DNA from: Massilia sp. YIM B02769
GTDB taxonomy: Bacteria > Pseudomonadota > Gammaproteobacteria > Burkholderiales > Burkholderiaceae_D
Direction of reading: 5' to 3'
Length of the DNA stretch: 40,117 nucleotides
Assembly (NCBI RefSeq): GCF_030411995.1
Contig: NZ_JASNRC010000020.1
Span: 28,058-68,174 of the forward strand
In this document: positions 20,063 to 29,025 of the stretch, piece by piece
Numbering within the stretch: the stretch's first letter is position 1
Layout of the letters: every line of letters begins with the position of its first letter
Notes under the pieces: model-generated
The model's database searches: none
The model's input: the letters and a program-made list of their open reading frames with translations, nothing else
Told to the model about the DNA's origin: nothing
Position numbers and translations under genes: made by a program

Positions 20063-20853
20063 AGCCGGGGGCGCTGGATCGGCTGCATGCGGCTTACCTG
20101 ATGGCAGGCGAAGGGCGGCACCAGGAAGCCCTGGACGAATACGTCTGGTTCCACCAGCATGCGCTGGCCGAGGATCCGTCGCTGGTCGGCGTGCGGCTCT
20201 CGTACGGGCTGTTCTACTGGATGGCATTGGCGAGGGTGTATCCACCGGCCAGTGCCGCGCTTGCGGCGCAGCGCGACCGGCATGCGGCTGCCCTGCTCGA
20301 CGGGTCGGGCAACAGGCAGGCGTTCGATGACCTGGCTGCGATCGACGCCCGTCTCGGCGATGCGGCGCGGACCTATGCGGTGTTCCGCGAGCTGCTGGCG
20401 CGCGATCCGGACCTGGCGCAGGCCTGCAGCGGGCGGGCGATGGACGCGATCATCGATGCCGGCGATTTCGCACTGGCGGGTCGTTTCCTGCCCGACCCGG
20501 AAGCGTCGGTGCGCAGGGCCGGCGCCGGTTTGAACCGGGATGTGGCAAACCGCCGCGTGCGTGCTTTCACGGCCGCGCCGTGGATCAAGTCCGATATCCT
20601 CAACTATGCGAAGGACGTGAAGCGGATCGCGACCGTGCTTGACGGCTGCGGACGGCAGGAGGAAGCGCGGCGTATCACGAGGCTGGCGGCGGACCTGATT
20701 CCGGCGACGACGATCCGCCGTGCGGTGCGGGCAGCGCTGCTGCCCGGGGCCAGGCCGTGGTATGAGCGCAGTGCGTTGTCCTTGCGTACTATCGGGACGA
20801 AGGAAAAGCTTCGTCATCGACGCCAGCTGGCGAAAGCGGCCCGCGGCGGTTGA
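20059..20853 (+). CDS. Unrecognised alpha-helical (TPR-like) protein
   Basis: Not recognised with confidence. The 264 residues have no signal peptide and no membrane segment. The first 150 residues look like helical pairs with TPR flavour (HAAYLMAGEGRHQEALDEY; DARLGDAARTYAVFRELLARDPDLA), as in bookkeeping domains that count repeated units. The C-terminal part is rich in R and A and ends in a very basic stretch (KEKLRHRRQLAKAARGG). The start codon overlaps the rhodanese stop by four bases, implying co-translation and perhaps a physical partner for the rhodanese. It ends five bases before a perfect inverted repeat that may serve as terminator. Confidence 0.7.
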   Translation: MKPGALDRLHAAYLMAGEGRHQEALDEYVWFHQHALAEDPSLVGVRLSYGLFYWMALARVYPPASAALAAQRDRHAAALLDGSGNRQAFDDLAAIDARLGDAARTYAVFRELLARDPDLAQACSGRAMDAIIDAGDFALAGRFLPDPEASVRRAGAGLNRDVANRRVRAFTAAPWIKSDILNYAKDVKRIATVLDGCGRQEEARRITRLAADLIPATTIRRAVRAALLPGARPWYERSALSLRTIGTKEKLRHRRQLAKAARGG

Positions 20854-20857
20854 TTGC

Positions 20858-20964
20858 GTAGGGTGGGCGCCCCGTGCCCACGCGTGAACTTCGAACATTG
20901 CTGGCCTGGTCTTTAGCGCTCCACTGCTCACGCTTCACGCGTGGGCACGGGGCGCCCACCCTAC
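20858..20964. repeat. Perfect 31-base inverted repeat, family B
   Basis: The 31 bases at 20858-20888 (beginning GTAGGGTGGGCGCCCC) return exactly in reverse complement at 20934-20964, with 45 bases between. Each arm is itself partly palindromic. The pair lies between two convergent genes and could fold into a long cruciform or act as a two-way terminator. It resembles the other GTAGGGTGGG elements in the window. Confidence 0.93.
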
Positions 20965-20994
20965 CGGTTCATGCTCTATGGCCCAGTCAGTCAG

Positions 20995-22956
20995 TCAATT
21001 CGCCGGCATCACCATCAACTGCAGGCCCGAGGCCGCATCCGGCTGGTGGTACACGCGCTGGGTCGCCTTCACGAAGTCTTCCGGCTTCGCATTAGGAATA
21101 CGCGTAAACGTCTGCGGGTTCAAATCGACCAGCGGGAACCACGAACTCTGCACCTGCACCATGATGCGGTGGCCGCGGCGGAAGGTGTGGTTCACCTGGC
21201 CGAGTTCATAGCTGAGCGCTTCCACCTTGTTCGGCACCAGCGCCTCCGGCTTCTCAAAGCTGTTGCGGAACTTGGCGCGCAGCGGATTGCCGCGCACCAG
21301 CTGCTGGTAGCCGCCCATGGCCAGCGGCGGCGCAACGACGTCGCTGCCCCTGCCCTCGGCTTCCGGCTGCGGATAGTCGGCCGGGTAGACGTCGATCAGC
21401 TTCACCACCCAGTCGGCATCGGTGCCGGTGGTCGAGACGAACAGCTTCGGCAGCACCGGCCCGGCAACCGTCACGTCTTCTTCCAGCACCTCGCTCTGGT
21501 AGACCAGCACGTCGGGACGCTTGGCGGCGAAGCGCTGGTCCGAGACCATGTATTCGCGCGGCACGCCGGTGGCCGGGTAGCCGATGAAGGGCACCGGCTT
21601 TTTCGGGTCGGCCACGTATTCGTCGTAGCCGGCACCCGTCGCCACAGGCGGTTTCCAGTCCAGCTTGCCGTTGGCGCCGAAATACAGCGTGCGTGGTTTC
21701 GCCTGCACCGGCGGCCAGGCGCTGTATTGGCGCCAGACGTTGGAGCCGGTCTCGAAAGCCGTCACTTCGGCGATCGCACGCGCCGGCTTCACGCCGCGCA
21801 GGTGCTGCTCGAAGAACGGAAACTGCAGGTTCTTGCGGAAGTACTCGCTCGTCTTGCTGTCGAAGTTGACGTAGCCCAGGCGGGCGCCGTCGCCGCGCGC
21901 CCAGCCGCCATGGACCCAGGGGCCGATCACCAGGCTGTTGCTGGCGTTCGGATTGTGCCGCTTGATGGCGCCATAGATCGAGAAAGGCCCCTGCGGATCT
22001 TCGGCATCGAACCAGCCGCCCACGCTCAAGACCGCCGCCTTGACGTTCTTCATGTGCGGGGTGATCGCGCGCGTTTGCCAGAAGCTGTCGTAAGTGTCGT
22101 GCTCGATGTTCGGCATGAAGTAGGTGCGCTGTTCAAGGCTCATGCTGGCGGCGATGTTGGCCAGCGTCAGGCGCTGCAGGAAGAAGTCGTAGCCGTCGGT
22201 GGTGCCGTAGTCGAATTCGGTGCGCGCCTTCGGCGGCGGCGCCGGGTTCGGCGCTTCGGTGAAGGAGGCGTAGAAATCGAAGTTCGCGGCCAGCATGAAG
22301 GCGCCACCGTGGTAGGAGTCGTCGCCCATGTACAGGTCGGCGATCGGCGCCTGCGGCGAGGCGGCCTTGATCGCCGGGTGCGAATCGATGATGCTGGCCG
22401 CCGTGTAGAAGCCCGGATAGCTGATGCCGTAGAGGCCCACCTTGCCGTTGTTGTTCGGGACGTGCTTCAGCAGCCAGGCCACGGTGTCGTGCATGTCCTC
22501 GCTCTCGACGCCCTCGCCCGGCGCGCGCTTGCTGTCGTTTGCACTGCGGTGCGGCGTCATTTCCTGCCACTTCCCTTCCGACATGTAGCGCCCGCGCACG
22601 TCCTGCTTCACGAAGATGTAGCCGGCTTCCTCGAATTCGCGCGACGGGCCGATCGCCTGCGGCATCCAGTCGACGCCGTAGCGCAGCGCGTCCTGGGCAT
22701 ACACGCCGGCGCTGTAGGGCGTGCGCTGCATCAGGAAGGGGTAGCGCTGCGACCCGTCCTTCGGCACGTAGACGACCGTGAACAGCTTCACGCCGTCGCG
22801 CATCGGGATGCGGTATTCGTGCTTGGTGTAGCTGTCCTTCAGGCTGCGCTTGACGGCGGGGGCGTCCGCGTCGTCGGCAGCATGGACTGGAATGGCGCCG
22901 GCGCCGAAGGCCAGCATCAGGCTGATGGAAAGAACGGACAGCGGACGGCGAAGCAT
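20995..22956 (-). CDS. CocE/NonD-family alpha/beta hydrolase, exported
   Basis: Serine hydrolase of the alpha-amino-acid ester hydrolase/cocaine esterase family. The 653 residues start with a signal peptide ending near residue 26 (IPVHA), so it acts in the periplasm or outside. The nucleophile motif LYGISYPGF gives Ser179. VKQDVRGRYMSEGKW is the usual oxyanion and neighbouring segment. The acid is in GGWFDAEDP and the base His in GPWVHGG, both in family-typical context. The C-terminal jelly-roll domain is present (INDVYP-like KLIDVYPADYP and HRIMVQVQSSWFP). It has AAGGT before the ATG. It is last in a probable unit with the TAXI protein and the PBP. The substrate is unknown; acyl-amino-acid esters or peptides are plausible. 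Confidence 0.9.
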   Translation of the reverse strand: MLRRPLSVLSISLMLAFGAGAIPVHAADDADAPAVKRSLKDSYTKHEYRIPMRDGVKLFTVVYVPKDGSQRYPFLMQRTPYSAGVYAQDALRYGVDWMPQAIGPSREFEEAGYIFVKQDVRGRYMSEGKWQEMTPHRSANDSKRAPGEGVESEDMHDTVAWLLKHVPNNNGKVGLYGISYPGFYTAASIIDSHPAIKAASPQAPIADLYMGDDSYHGGAFMLAANFDFYASFTEAPNPAPPPKARTEFDYGTTDGYDFFLQRLTLANIAASMSLEQRTYFMPNIEHDTYDSFWQTRAITPHMKNVKAAVLSVGGWFDAEDPQGPFSIYGAIKRHNPNASNSLVIGPWVHGGWARGDGARLGYVNFDSKTSEYFRKNLQFPFFEQHLRGVKPARAIAEVTAFETGSNVWRQYSAWPPVQAKPRTLYFGANGKLDWKPPVATGAGYDEYVADPKKPVPFIGYPATGVPREYMVSDQRFAAKRPDVLVYQSEVLEEDVTVAGPVLPKLFVSTTGTDADWVVKLIDVYPADYPQPEAEGRGSDVVAPPLAMGGYQQLVRGNPLRAKFRNSFEKPEALVPNKVEALSYELGQVNHTFRRGHRIMVQVQSSWFPLVDLNPQTFTRIPNAKPEDFVKATQRVYHQPDAASGLQLMVMPAN

Positions 22957-23013
22957 GGTGACCTTTGCGGATGAACGAAGCCCGCCAGTGTAATCCGATT
23001 CGCTGCCTTCTTG

Positions 23014-24435
23014 TTACTTTGCCAGCGCGCCGGTGTCGCCGCCCAGCGTTGTCTGCACCCGCTCGCGCACGAAGTCGATATGGCTGCGCAAGCGGTACAA
23101 CTCGTCCGCATACGCCAGTGGAATCGAGATGTGGTTGACGCGGGTCTCGATGTCGTCCAGGCGGCGCACCAGGTCTGCACGGACGCGGTCTTTGCGCCCG
23201 CTTTCCGGCACGCCCGTCGTCACCCCTTCCAGCGCCTGCTCGACCGCGCGCAGTTCGCCGTACCAGCGGTAGACGCGCGAGCGCACCCGCCACACGTACA
23301 GCGGCGGTACGATTTTTGATAACGGAATCACCAGGGCGGCCAGCGCCACCACCACGACCCACAGGCGGTCGAACAGGTTCGCCAGCCAGAAACGCATATA
23401 GCGCTGCAGCAGCGGCGGACCGTCGCGGTAGTACTTCGCCGCTTCGTCGGCCACCGGAATCTCGGTGTACTTCGGCGACGGGAACTGCCCCTGCTGCTGG
23501 AACCACCCTGCCCCGCCGTGGATCTCGCCCGCCGCCTTCACGAACAGATCGACCAGGGCCGGATGCAGGTCCTCCCGCGCCACCAGCGTCGCCGTCGGCG
23601 CGATCAGCTGGTAGTCCTGGGCCGGAATGTCGCGTCCCAAATCGACGATCCCGCGCGGCAGGGTCACGTGGGTGAGGAAAGGCAGGCGCCGCGTGTAGGC
23701 CTCGGCCTGGCTGAAGTTGAACAGGCGGATGCCGGGCGTTTGCAGCAGCATCTGGATCAGCGGCGCTTCCGGCGCGGAACTGAACACCAGGCCGTCGATG
23801 CGGCCGGCCAGCAGCTCCACCGTGGCCGGCGTGTTCTCCAGCGCGCCGATGGTCAGCTCCTGCGGCTCGACGCCGTTCACCGCCAGGATCTGGCGGAACA
23901 GGTTCGGCACGCCGGTGCCTTCCGGCCCCAGGTTGATGCGCAGCCCGCGCAGGCCGGTGAGGTTGGTCGCCTTGACGTCCTCGCGCAGGAACAGCCAGAC
24001 CGGCTCGGTGAACAGACTGCCGAGCGAGGCCAGGCCGAGGTCGGCCGCTTCTTCCTCGCTGGTGGAACCGCTTTGCACGAAAGCGATGTCGGCTTCGCCG
24101 CGCCGCAGCCGTTCCAGGTTTTCCTTCGAGCCGAGCGACGGCTGCACCGTCACCGCGATATCATCGCGCTTCAGTTCCTGCGCATAGCGCTTGCCGAAGG
24201 TTTCGTAGGCGGAGTTTTCCTGGCCGGTGGCCAGGCGCACGGAACGCGGCGGCGCCGGATCGACCACCAGCCAGGCGATGAAGCAGGCCAGCGCCACCAG
24301 CACGATCGTCGGCCCGGACGCGACCAGCAAGTCGCGCAGCGAAATCAGGGAAAAGCCGCGGATGGTCGAGACGGCGCGCCGGCTGGCCCGGCGCGCCCTG
24401 TCCGCTGCGGTACTACGGCCTTTCAACGCACGCAC
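23014..24435 (-). CDS. Membrane-anchored TAXI-family solute-binding protein
   Basis: Related to TAXI-type TRAP transporter binding proteins (RLATGQENSAYETFGKRYA; RRGEADIAFVQSG; LRGLRINLGPEGTG). Unlike secreted TAXI proteins it has an uncleaved N-terminal helix (about 39-58). A second membrane helix at 357-378 is followed by a cytoplasmic tail of about 95 residues predicted helical. The binding domain would face the periplasm between them. No TRAP permease gene (DctQ/M type) lies near, so a sensory or scaffold role is possible. The start is a GTG at 24435, inside the last codons of the upstream PBP gene (13-base overlap), which suggests coupling; the ribosome site is weak. The ligand is unknown. 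Confidence 0.82.
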   Translation of the reverse strand: MRALKGRSTAADRARRASRRAVSTIRGFSLISLRDLLVASGPTIVLVALACFIAWLVVDPAPPRSVRLATGQENSAYETFGKRYAQELKRDDIAVTVQPSLGSKENLERLRRGEADIAFVQSGSTSEEEAADLGLASLGSLFTEPVWLFLREDVKATNLTGLRGLRINLGPEGTGVPNLFRQILAVNGVEPQELTIGALENTPATVELLAGRIDGLVFSSAPEAPLIQMLLQTPGIRLFNFSQAEAYTRRLPFLTHVTLPRGIVDLGRDIPAQDYQLIAPTATLVAREDLHPALVDLFVKAAGEIHGGAGWFQQQGQFPSPKYTEIPVADEAAKYYRDGPPLLQRYMRFWLANLFDRLWVVVVALAALVIPLSKIVPPLYVWRVRSRVYRWYGELRAVEQALEGVTTGVPESGRKDRVRADLVRRLDDIETRVNHISIPLAYADELYRLRSHIDFVRERVQTTLGGDTGALAK

Positions 24436-27400
24436 TGCTTCTGCGCGGCCACGCTGCCCTGGGGCGGTTCGATCATCGGCATCAGGCTCGGCGCCAGCGT
24501 GACGAGCAGCTGCACCGGCAGCGCGCTGGTGAAGTCGTAGTTCTCGGACTGCGGGCCATGCACGTAGGCGGTCATGGAGCCGAAGAAGCGCTCGCCGATG
24601 TTGAAGACAAAGGTGGCCGAACGGTTCACGTAGCGCGATTCGATCAGGCGCCCGCCGCGTGCGTACACGTCGAAGCGCTGGTCGCCGGTGCCGGTCTTGC
24701 CGCCCACCGCGACGATGTTGCCGTCGCTGGTGGTAAAGGCGGTCTTCGCGCGTTTTGCCGTGCCTTCGGCCACCACGCCGCGGATCGCATCGGCCACGGC
24801 GCGCGCGACTTCCGGCGCGAGAACGACTTCCTGCTCCACCTTGTTGGCGCGCTTGACCAGCGTTTCGTAGGGCGTGTTCTTCGCGAAATGCAGCGAGTCG
24901 ATGCGCTCAACAGGTTTGCGCACGCCGCCATTCACGATAATGCCCATCAGCTCGGCCAGCGCGGCCGGACGGTCGGCCGAGGCGCCGAGCGTGGTCGCAT
25001 ACGAGGGCACCAGCGAGTCGAACGGGTAGCCCATCTTCTTCCACTGGGCGTGGATCTTCAGGAAGGCCTCGACCTCGATCAGGCCGGCGATGCGCTTGTC
25101 CTGGGCGTTCTTGCGGCTGGTCTTGAACAGCCAGGAATAGACTTCCTGGCGTTCCTTGGTGCTGGCGCCTACCACCTCGCTCCAGCCGGCCTTCGGATGG
25201 TCGCGCAGGTAGCCGACCAGCCAGAGTTCCAGCGGGTGCACCGAGGCGACATACCCACGGTCGGCCAGCGACATGTTCTGCGGCGCGTACTGGTCGTACA
25301 GCTTCTCGATGCGCTCCCCGTCGACCTCGTTGCTCGGCAGCGTGTCGTTGATGAAGGCGCCGAACTGCTGCAGGGTCGCGTTCGGGGCGATGGTGCGGTG
25401 CGCGGCAGAGAGCTTCGAGGCCAATGGACGCACGCCGGCGAACAGCAGCGCCTGGGCTTCGTCCGGGGTCTTGCCCTTGTACTTGTTCCAGAACTTGGCC
25501 AGGAAGGTCTTGCCTTCGTTGTCGGCGAAGCGCGCCAGGTAGCCGGCGCGGCGCGGGTCGTTGGCGTCGGCCAGCAGCGCCGCCGAGGAACCCGGCAGCT
25601 GGAACATGTAGTAGCGCACCACATCGCGCATCAGGCGCACGAATACCAGGTTGGTCGACTGCTGCAGCGCGTGCTGCACCGTCATGATCTTGCTGTTATC
25701 GAGCTTGCTGAAGTTGCCGAAGTAATGCAGGCCGCCGCCGGTGAAGAAGCCTTCGCCCGGATTGCCCGAATAGGTGCGGTTCATCGCGGCGTCGAGCATC
25801 GGCGCCAGGCCGCGGTCGGCGTTCGCCGGCAGCGCCAGGAAGTAATCCACGGCCCACTGGCTCAGGCGGTCCTTCGGATCGATGCGGGTTTCGCGCAGCG
25901 CCTTCGGGTCCATAGCCTCGTAGCGGCGGTGCAGCTGGTCGACGATGTCGAGGTAGGTCACCAGCGTGCGCAGCTTGGCGGTCGAACCGAGGTCGAGCTT
26001 GGCCTGCTCGTTGATGTCGAGCGGCTGGTCGTAGTTATCGGTCTGCACGCGCAGGTAGTTCACGTTGTCGCCGCGTTCCATCAGCGTGAAGCTGTACACC
26101 ACTTGCGCCGGGTCGCCGTTGCCGAGCATGCCCTTGCCGGTGAGGCCGGCGGCTTGCGCGGCTTCGGCGCTGGTCAGCTGGCGCAGCGCGGCCGTGACGG
26201 CTTGCTGGGCCTCGGCGTCCAGGGTCGAGACCACGGACAGGTCGAGGCGATCGAGGTTGTACAGGCGCGGCTCGCCCAGCAGGTAGCCGAGGTGGTTGCG
26301 CACCGCGTTCGAGGCCTTGCGCGACACAAAAGCGTTGGCCGGCGGCGCTTCCACGCCCGAGCCCAGGGCCGGATGCAGTTTCACGTTCAGCGCGGCGTCG
26401 CGCAGCTGCGGCGTGATCACGCCGGCCTGCGCCAGCACGCGCAGGTGGCTGTTGGTGAGCGTCTCGAGGTCGGCTTCGCCGGCGCCCAGGTAATAGGCCG
26501 GGCGGCGCTGCGCGATCATCAGCGACAGCGCTTCCTTGTAGGCCAGCACCGCATCGGGATTGTCCATGCCGCCCTTCAGCGCGGCGGTGACCTTGTTGAA
26601 ATCGCGGCCGTACCAGACCCACATGCCGTCGCCGATGCCGTTCACTTCGCCGTAGCCGACTTTCGCCGACAGCGGCACCGTGTTCAGGTAGTCGAGCACG
26701 ATCTGGCGCCGGTGGCCGGTGGTGTCTTCGCCGTCCTGGTAGGCGCGCAGCGTGGCCGAGGCCATCTGGATGAGTTTATCTTCGAGCGAGGCGGTGCGGC
26801 CTTCCGGCGAATGGCGGTATTTTTCGATTTGCGTGGCGAGCGTGGAGCCGCCGGCGACACGGCTGCCGCTGCCCAGGCCGATCGAGTGCAGGGTCTTGTC
26901 GAACACGGCCTTCGAGAAGCGGTCCCATTCGACGGCCGGGTTGCGTTTCGGGTAGGCCGGGTCCAGCAACTCGCGGTTCTCGATGAACAGCAGGCTTTGC
27001 ACCAGCAGCTGCGGCGCATCGTCGAAGCGCGCGTACTGGCGCTCGGGGAACTGCGAGCCGAACAGCGGCTGGCTGCGGCAATCGAGGATCTCGAGGCCGG
27101 CGCGGGTCTTTTCGCGGTAGGTGGCGAAGATGCCGTGGTCGGCCAGTTCCAGCATCTTCGGCGACATGCGGGCCTGGGCGTCGACGGTGTAGTCGCGCGT
27201 GTGCAGCTTGTTCAGGAAAGCCGGCAGGTGCGAATAACCGAGGCGTGCGTCGTAGGGGCTGTCGGCCGGGAAGCGGATCGCGTCGCTCGCGCCCTTCTCC
27301 ATGCGGAAGCTGACTTCCTTCATCATGCCGGCGAAGATCTTCGCCTGCAGCGTGGAGGTGCGGGTTTCGTAGACCGCGTAGGCGGCGCCGGCGGCGACCA

Positions 27401-27677
27401 CCACCAGCACCAGGCCGAGCAGGATGCGCCGGGCATGGCCGCGGCCTTTCGGCGGCTCGCCTTCGCTCTCCGGCTCGTTGGGGTCGTCGGGGATATCGTC
27501 CTGCTTGGCGTCGGTCACCAGCGACAGGTGCGGATAACTTTCGTACAGCGGCGCATCCTGCTCGGCCGCATCGGCAGCCATGACAGGCGCGGCGCTGCCG
27601 CTATCCGGGCGCCCGCGCAGGATGCGCACGGCGCGAAACACATTACGTGGCCGTTTGAAACGGCGTGTACTTTCCAT
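24423..27677 (-). CDS. Divergent class A penicillin-binding protein
   Basis: Predicted bifunctional peptidoglycan synthase, 1084 residues. An acidic, proline-rich cytoplasmic N-terminus (about 40-80) leads to a membrane helix at 84-103. The glycosyltransferase domain is recognisable but unusual: FIENRELLDP (Glu233) stands where EDxxFxxHxG is expected, and RVAGGSTLATQIEKY matches the second motif. The transpeptidase motifs are complete: SxxK as LGSTAK (Ser565, Lys568), SxN as STN (674-676) and KTG at 994-996. A long insertion separates the last two. It lacks the common PBP1a/1b layout, so its own cell-wall role is likely, perhaps in stress or envelope remodelling. It overlaps the TAXI gene by 13 bases and leads the unit. 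Confidence 0.87.
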   Translation of the reverse strand: MESTRRFKRPRNVFRAVRILRGRPDSGSAAPVMAADAAEQDAPLYESYPHLSLVTDAKQDDIPDDPNEPESEGEPPKGRGHARRILLGLVLVVVAAGAAYAVYETRTSTLQAKIFAGMMKEVSFRMEKGASDAIRFPADSPYDARLGYSHLPAFLNKLHTRDYTVDAQARMSPKMLELADHGIFATYREKTRAGLEILDCRSQPLFGSQFPERQYARFDDAPQLLVQSLLFIENRELLDPAYPKRNPAVEWDRFSKAVFDKTLHSIGLGSGSRVAGGSTLATQIEKYRHSPEGRTASLEDKLIQMASATLRAYQDGEDTTGHRRQIVLDYLNTVPLSAKVGYGEVNGIGDGMWVWYGRDFNKVTAALKGGMDNPDAVLAYKEALSLMIAQRRPAYYLGAGEADLETLTNSHLRVLAQAGVITPQLRDAALNVKLHPALGSGVEAPPANAFVSRKASNAVRNHLGYLLGEPRLYNLDRLDLSVVSTLDAEAQQAVTAALRQLTSAEAAQAAGLTGKGMLGNGDPAQVVYSFTLMERGDNVNYLRVQTDNYDQPLDINEQAKLDLGSTAKLRTLVTYLDIVDQLHRRYEAMDPKALRETRIDPKDRLSQWAVDYFLALPANADRGLAPMLDAAMNRTYSGNPGEGFFTGGGLHYFGNFSKLDNSKIMTVQHALQQSTNLVFVRLMRDVVRYYMFQLPGSSAALLADANDPRRAGYLARFADNEGKTFLAKFWNKYKGKTPDEAQALLFAGVRPLASKLSAAHRTIAPNATLQQFGAFINDTLPSNEVDGERIEKLYDQYAPQNMSLADRGYVASVHPLELWLVGYLRDHPKAGWSEVVGASTKERQEVYSWLFKTSRKNAQDKRIAGLIEVEAFLKIHAQWKKMGYPFDSLVPSYATTLGASADRPAALAELMGIIVNGGVRKPVERIDSLHFAKNTPYETLVKRANKVEQEVVLAPEVARAVADAIRGVVAEGTAKRAKTAFTTSDGNIVAVGGKTGTGDQRFDVYARGGRLIESRYVNRSATFVFNIGERFFGSMTAYVHGPQSENYDFTSALPVQLLVTLAPSLMPMIEPPQGSVAAQKQCVR

Positions 27678-28022
27678 GATGGCTCAACCGGTTTGAATCA
27701 TTGTGCCCTGCACTCTGCAACAACCTGCTCGCCATCCTTGCTGCGGGTCTGTTCGAGTCGACAGGGTCATTGTTAGTTCGCGTCCGGCGTCCTCCGTTTC
27801 GTCGGAATCTCACCCGAATCCGGGACGCCGCAGCCATCATTCCACCACATCAACAGGTCTTCCATGTAGCCCTGTTCAACAATTTTGACCTGCCCAGATT
27901 ATTTTCGCAAAAAAACAACGGCAGAGTAACGGCAGAGTTATTGAGACGGCATTAATGCCTACAAGCACTGGTATCTCTTTCCTACAAGACTTTGTTTTTG
28001 TGGAAAAAATACGGCTCGTCGA
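27678..28022. other. Intergenic region between the PBP and EI24 genes
   Basis: About 345 bases without a convincing gene; the part near 27890-28010 is AT-rich with A and T runs. It must hold the PBP promoter on the minus strand and the 3' end of the EI24 transcript. No strong hairpin with a T-run was found after the EI24 stop, although a T-run lies 20 bases past it. Confidence 0.45.
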
Positions 28023-28874
28023 TTACACGGCCGCACGCGCCGCACCCTGTGCCGCGCGCAGGTTTTCCAGCGACTGCAGGCAGTAGTACTGGAACCACAA
28101 GCCGGTGAACAGGAAGATCAGCACATACAGCCAGGCCGAGACGATCGCCAGGAAGGGGAACAGCACCACCGACAGCACCGCACCGCCCATCCAGGCAATC
28201 CCGGGCATGGCGCCGAGCACGCCCGAGACCATGCCGATCCCCAGCAGCGGCCAGCGCAGCGCATGCATCAGCGCCTTGCGTTCTTCCAGGCTGGCGTGGG
28301 CCGCGAGCGCGTCGTAGCTCATCACGCGCGAGGTCACCCAGCCCCAGAGGGCCGCCTGCACCAGCACCGCCAGCGGCGGCACCGCGTACAGGGGCACCGT
28401 CACCAGCCACAGGCCGGCGAACACGATCACGCTGGTCAGGTTCATCCAGACGCTGCCGGCGAAGCTGCCGCCCTCCTTTTGTTCGAGTTGCGGGAACTGG
28501 CGCCGGCTCACGTAGCGCTCGATGGCCGGCATCGCGACGATGCCCATGAACAGCAGCGCGCTGCCGATCATCAGCGGCAGCAGCAGGATAATGGCCATCA
28601 GCGGCACCACCAGCACCTTCAGGGTACCCAGGCCGAGCGTGGACAGCATGCCGCCGCTGGAACCGAACCAGCCATATTCGGCAAAGATGCCCTGCAGCCA
28701 GTCGAGGAAGGGCTGCAGGCCGAACCACAGCACCGCGCCCCAGACCAGCAGCGACAGCAGCAGCGGTACCAGCGACAGCAGCAGCATGCGGCGCGAGAAT
28801 TGCGCACGCAGGGCGCGCGCCCAGGCGGTGGCGATGCCGTTCACGCGGCGTTTCCCTGCGATTTCAGACAGCAT
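28023..28874 (-). CDS. EI24/CysZ-like inner membrane protein
   Basis: Integral membrane protein of 283 residues with several long hydrophobic segments (around 30-50, 75-115, 140-175, 215-265). The pattern and stretches such as PLYAVPPLAVLVQAALWGWV fit the EI24 domain, which includes the sulfate transporter CysZ. That relation does not fix a substrate, and no cys gene is near. The start at 28874 (MLSEIAGKRR) is preferred because the earlier frame reads into the divergent promoter region; a GGAGG lies somewhat far upstream. It is divergent from the FKBP gene across about 150 bases. Confidence 0.78.
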   Translation of the reverse strand: MLSEIAGKRRVNGIATAWARALRAQFSRRMLLLSLVPLLLSLLVWGAVLWFGLQPFLDWLQGIFAEYGWFGSSGGMLSTLGLGTLKVLVVPLMAIILLLPLMIGSALLFMGIVAMPAIERYVSRRQFPQLEQKEGGSFAGSVWMNLTSVIVFAGLWLVTVPLYAVPPLAVLVQAALWGWVTSRVMSYDALAAHASLEERKALMHALRWPLLGIGMVSGVLGAMPGIAWMGGAVLSVVLFPFLAIVSAWLYVLIFLFTGLWFQYYCLQSLENLRAAQGAARAAV

Positions 28875-29025
28875 GCTGGCATGGCGGTGCGCCTCCCGTG
28901 TTCTGGAATGCGTATTGTAGACAGAATCCGGCAGCGAGGCCGCTGGCTGCACGCTTGGGCCTCGATAGCGCTTCGGCTGGTCATGCACTACAATCCCCGC
29001 TCAACTTGAACACTGAAGGAAAACC

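Noticed and set aside
24558..27776. Reading frame of over 1000 codons opposite the PBP gene
   Set aside because: Same antisense effect; the PBP on the other strand has complete catalytic motifs.
27701..27955. 84-residue plus-strand frame in the PBP/EI24 gap
   Set aside because: No ribosome site and no recognisable sequence; overlaps the likely PBP promoter.
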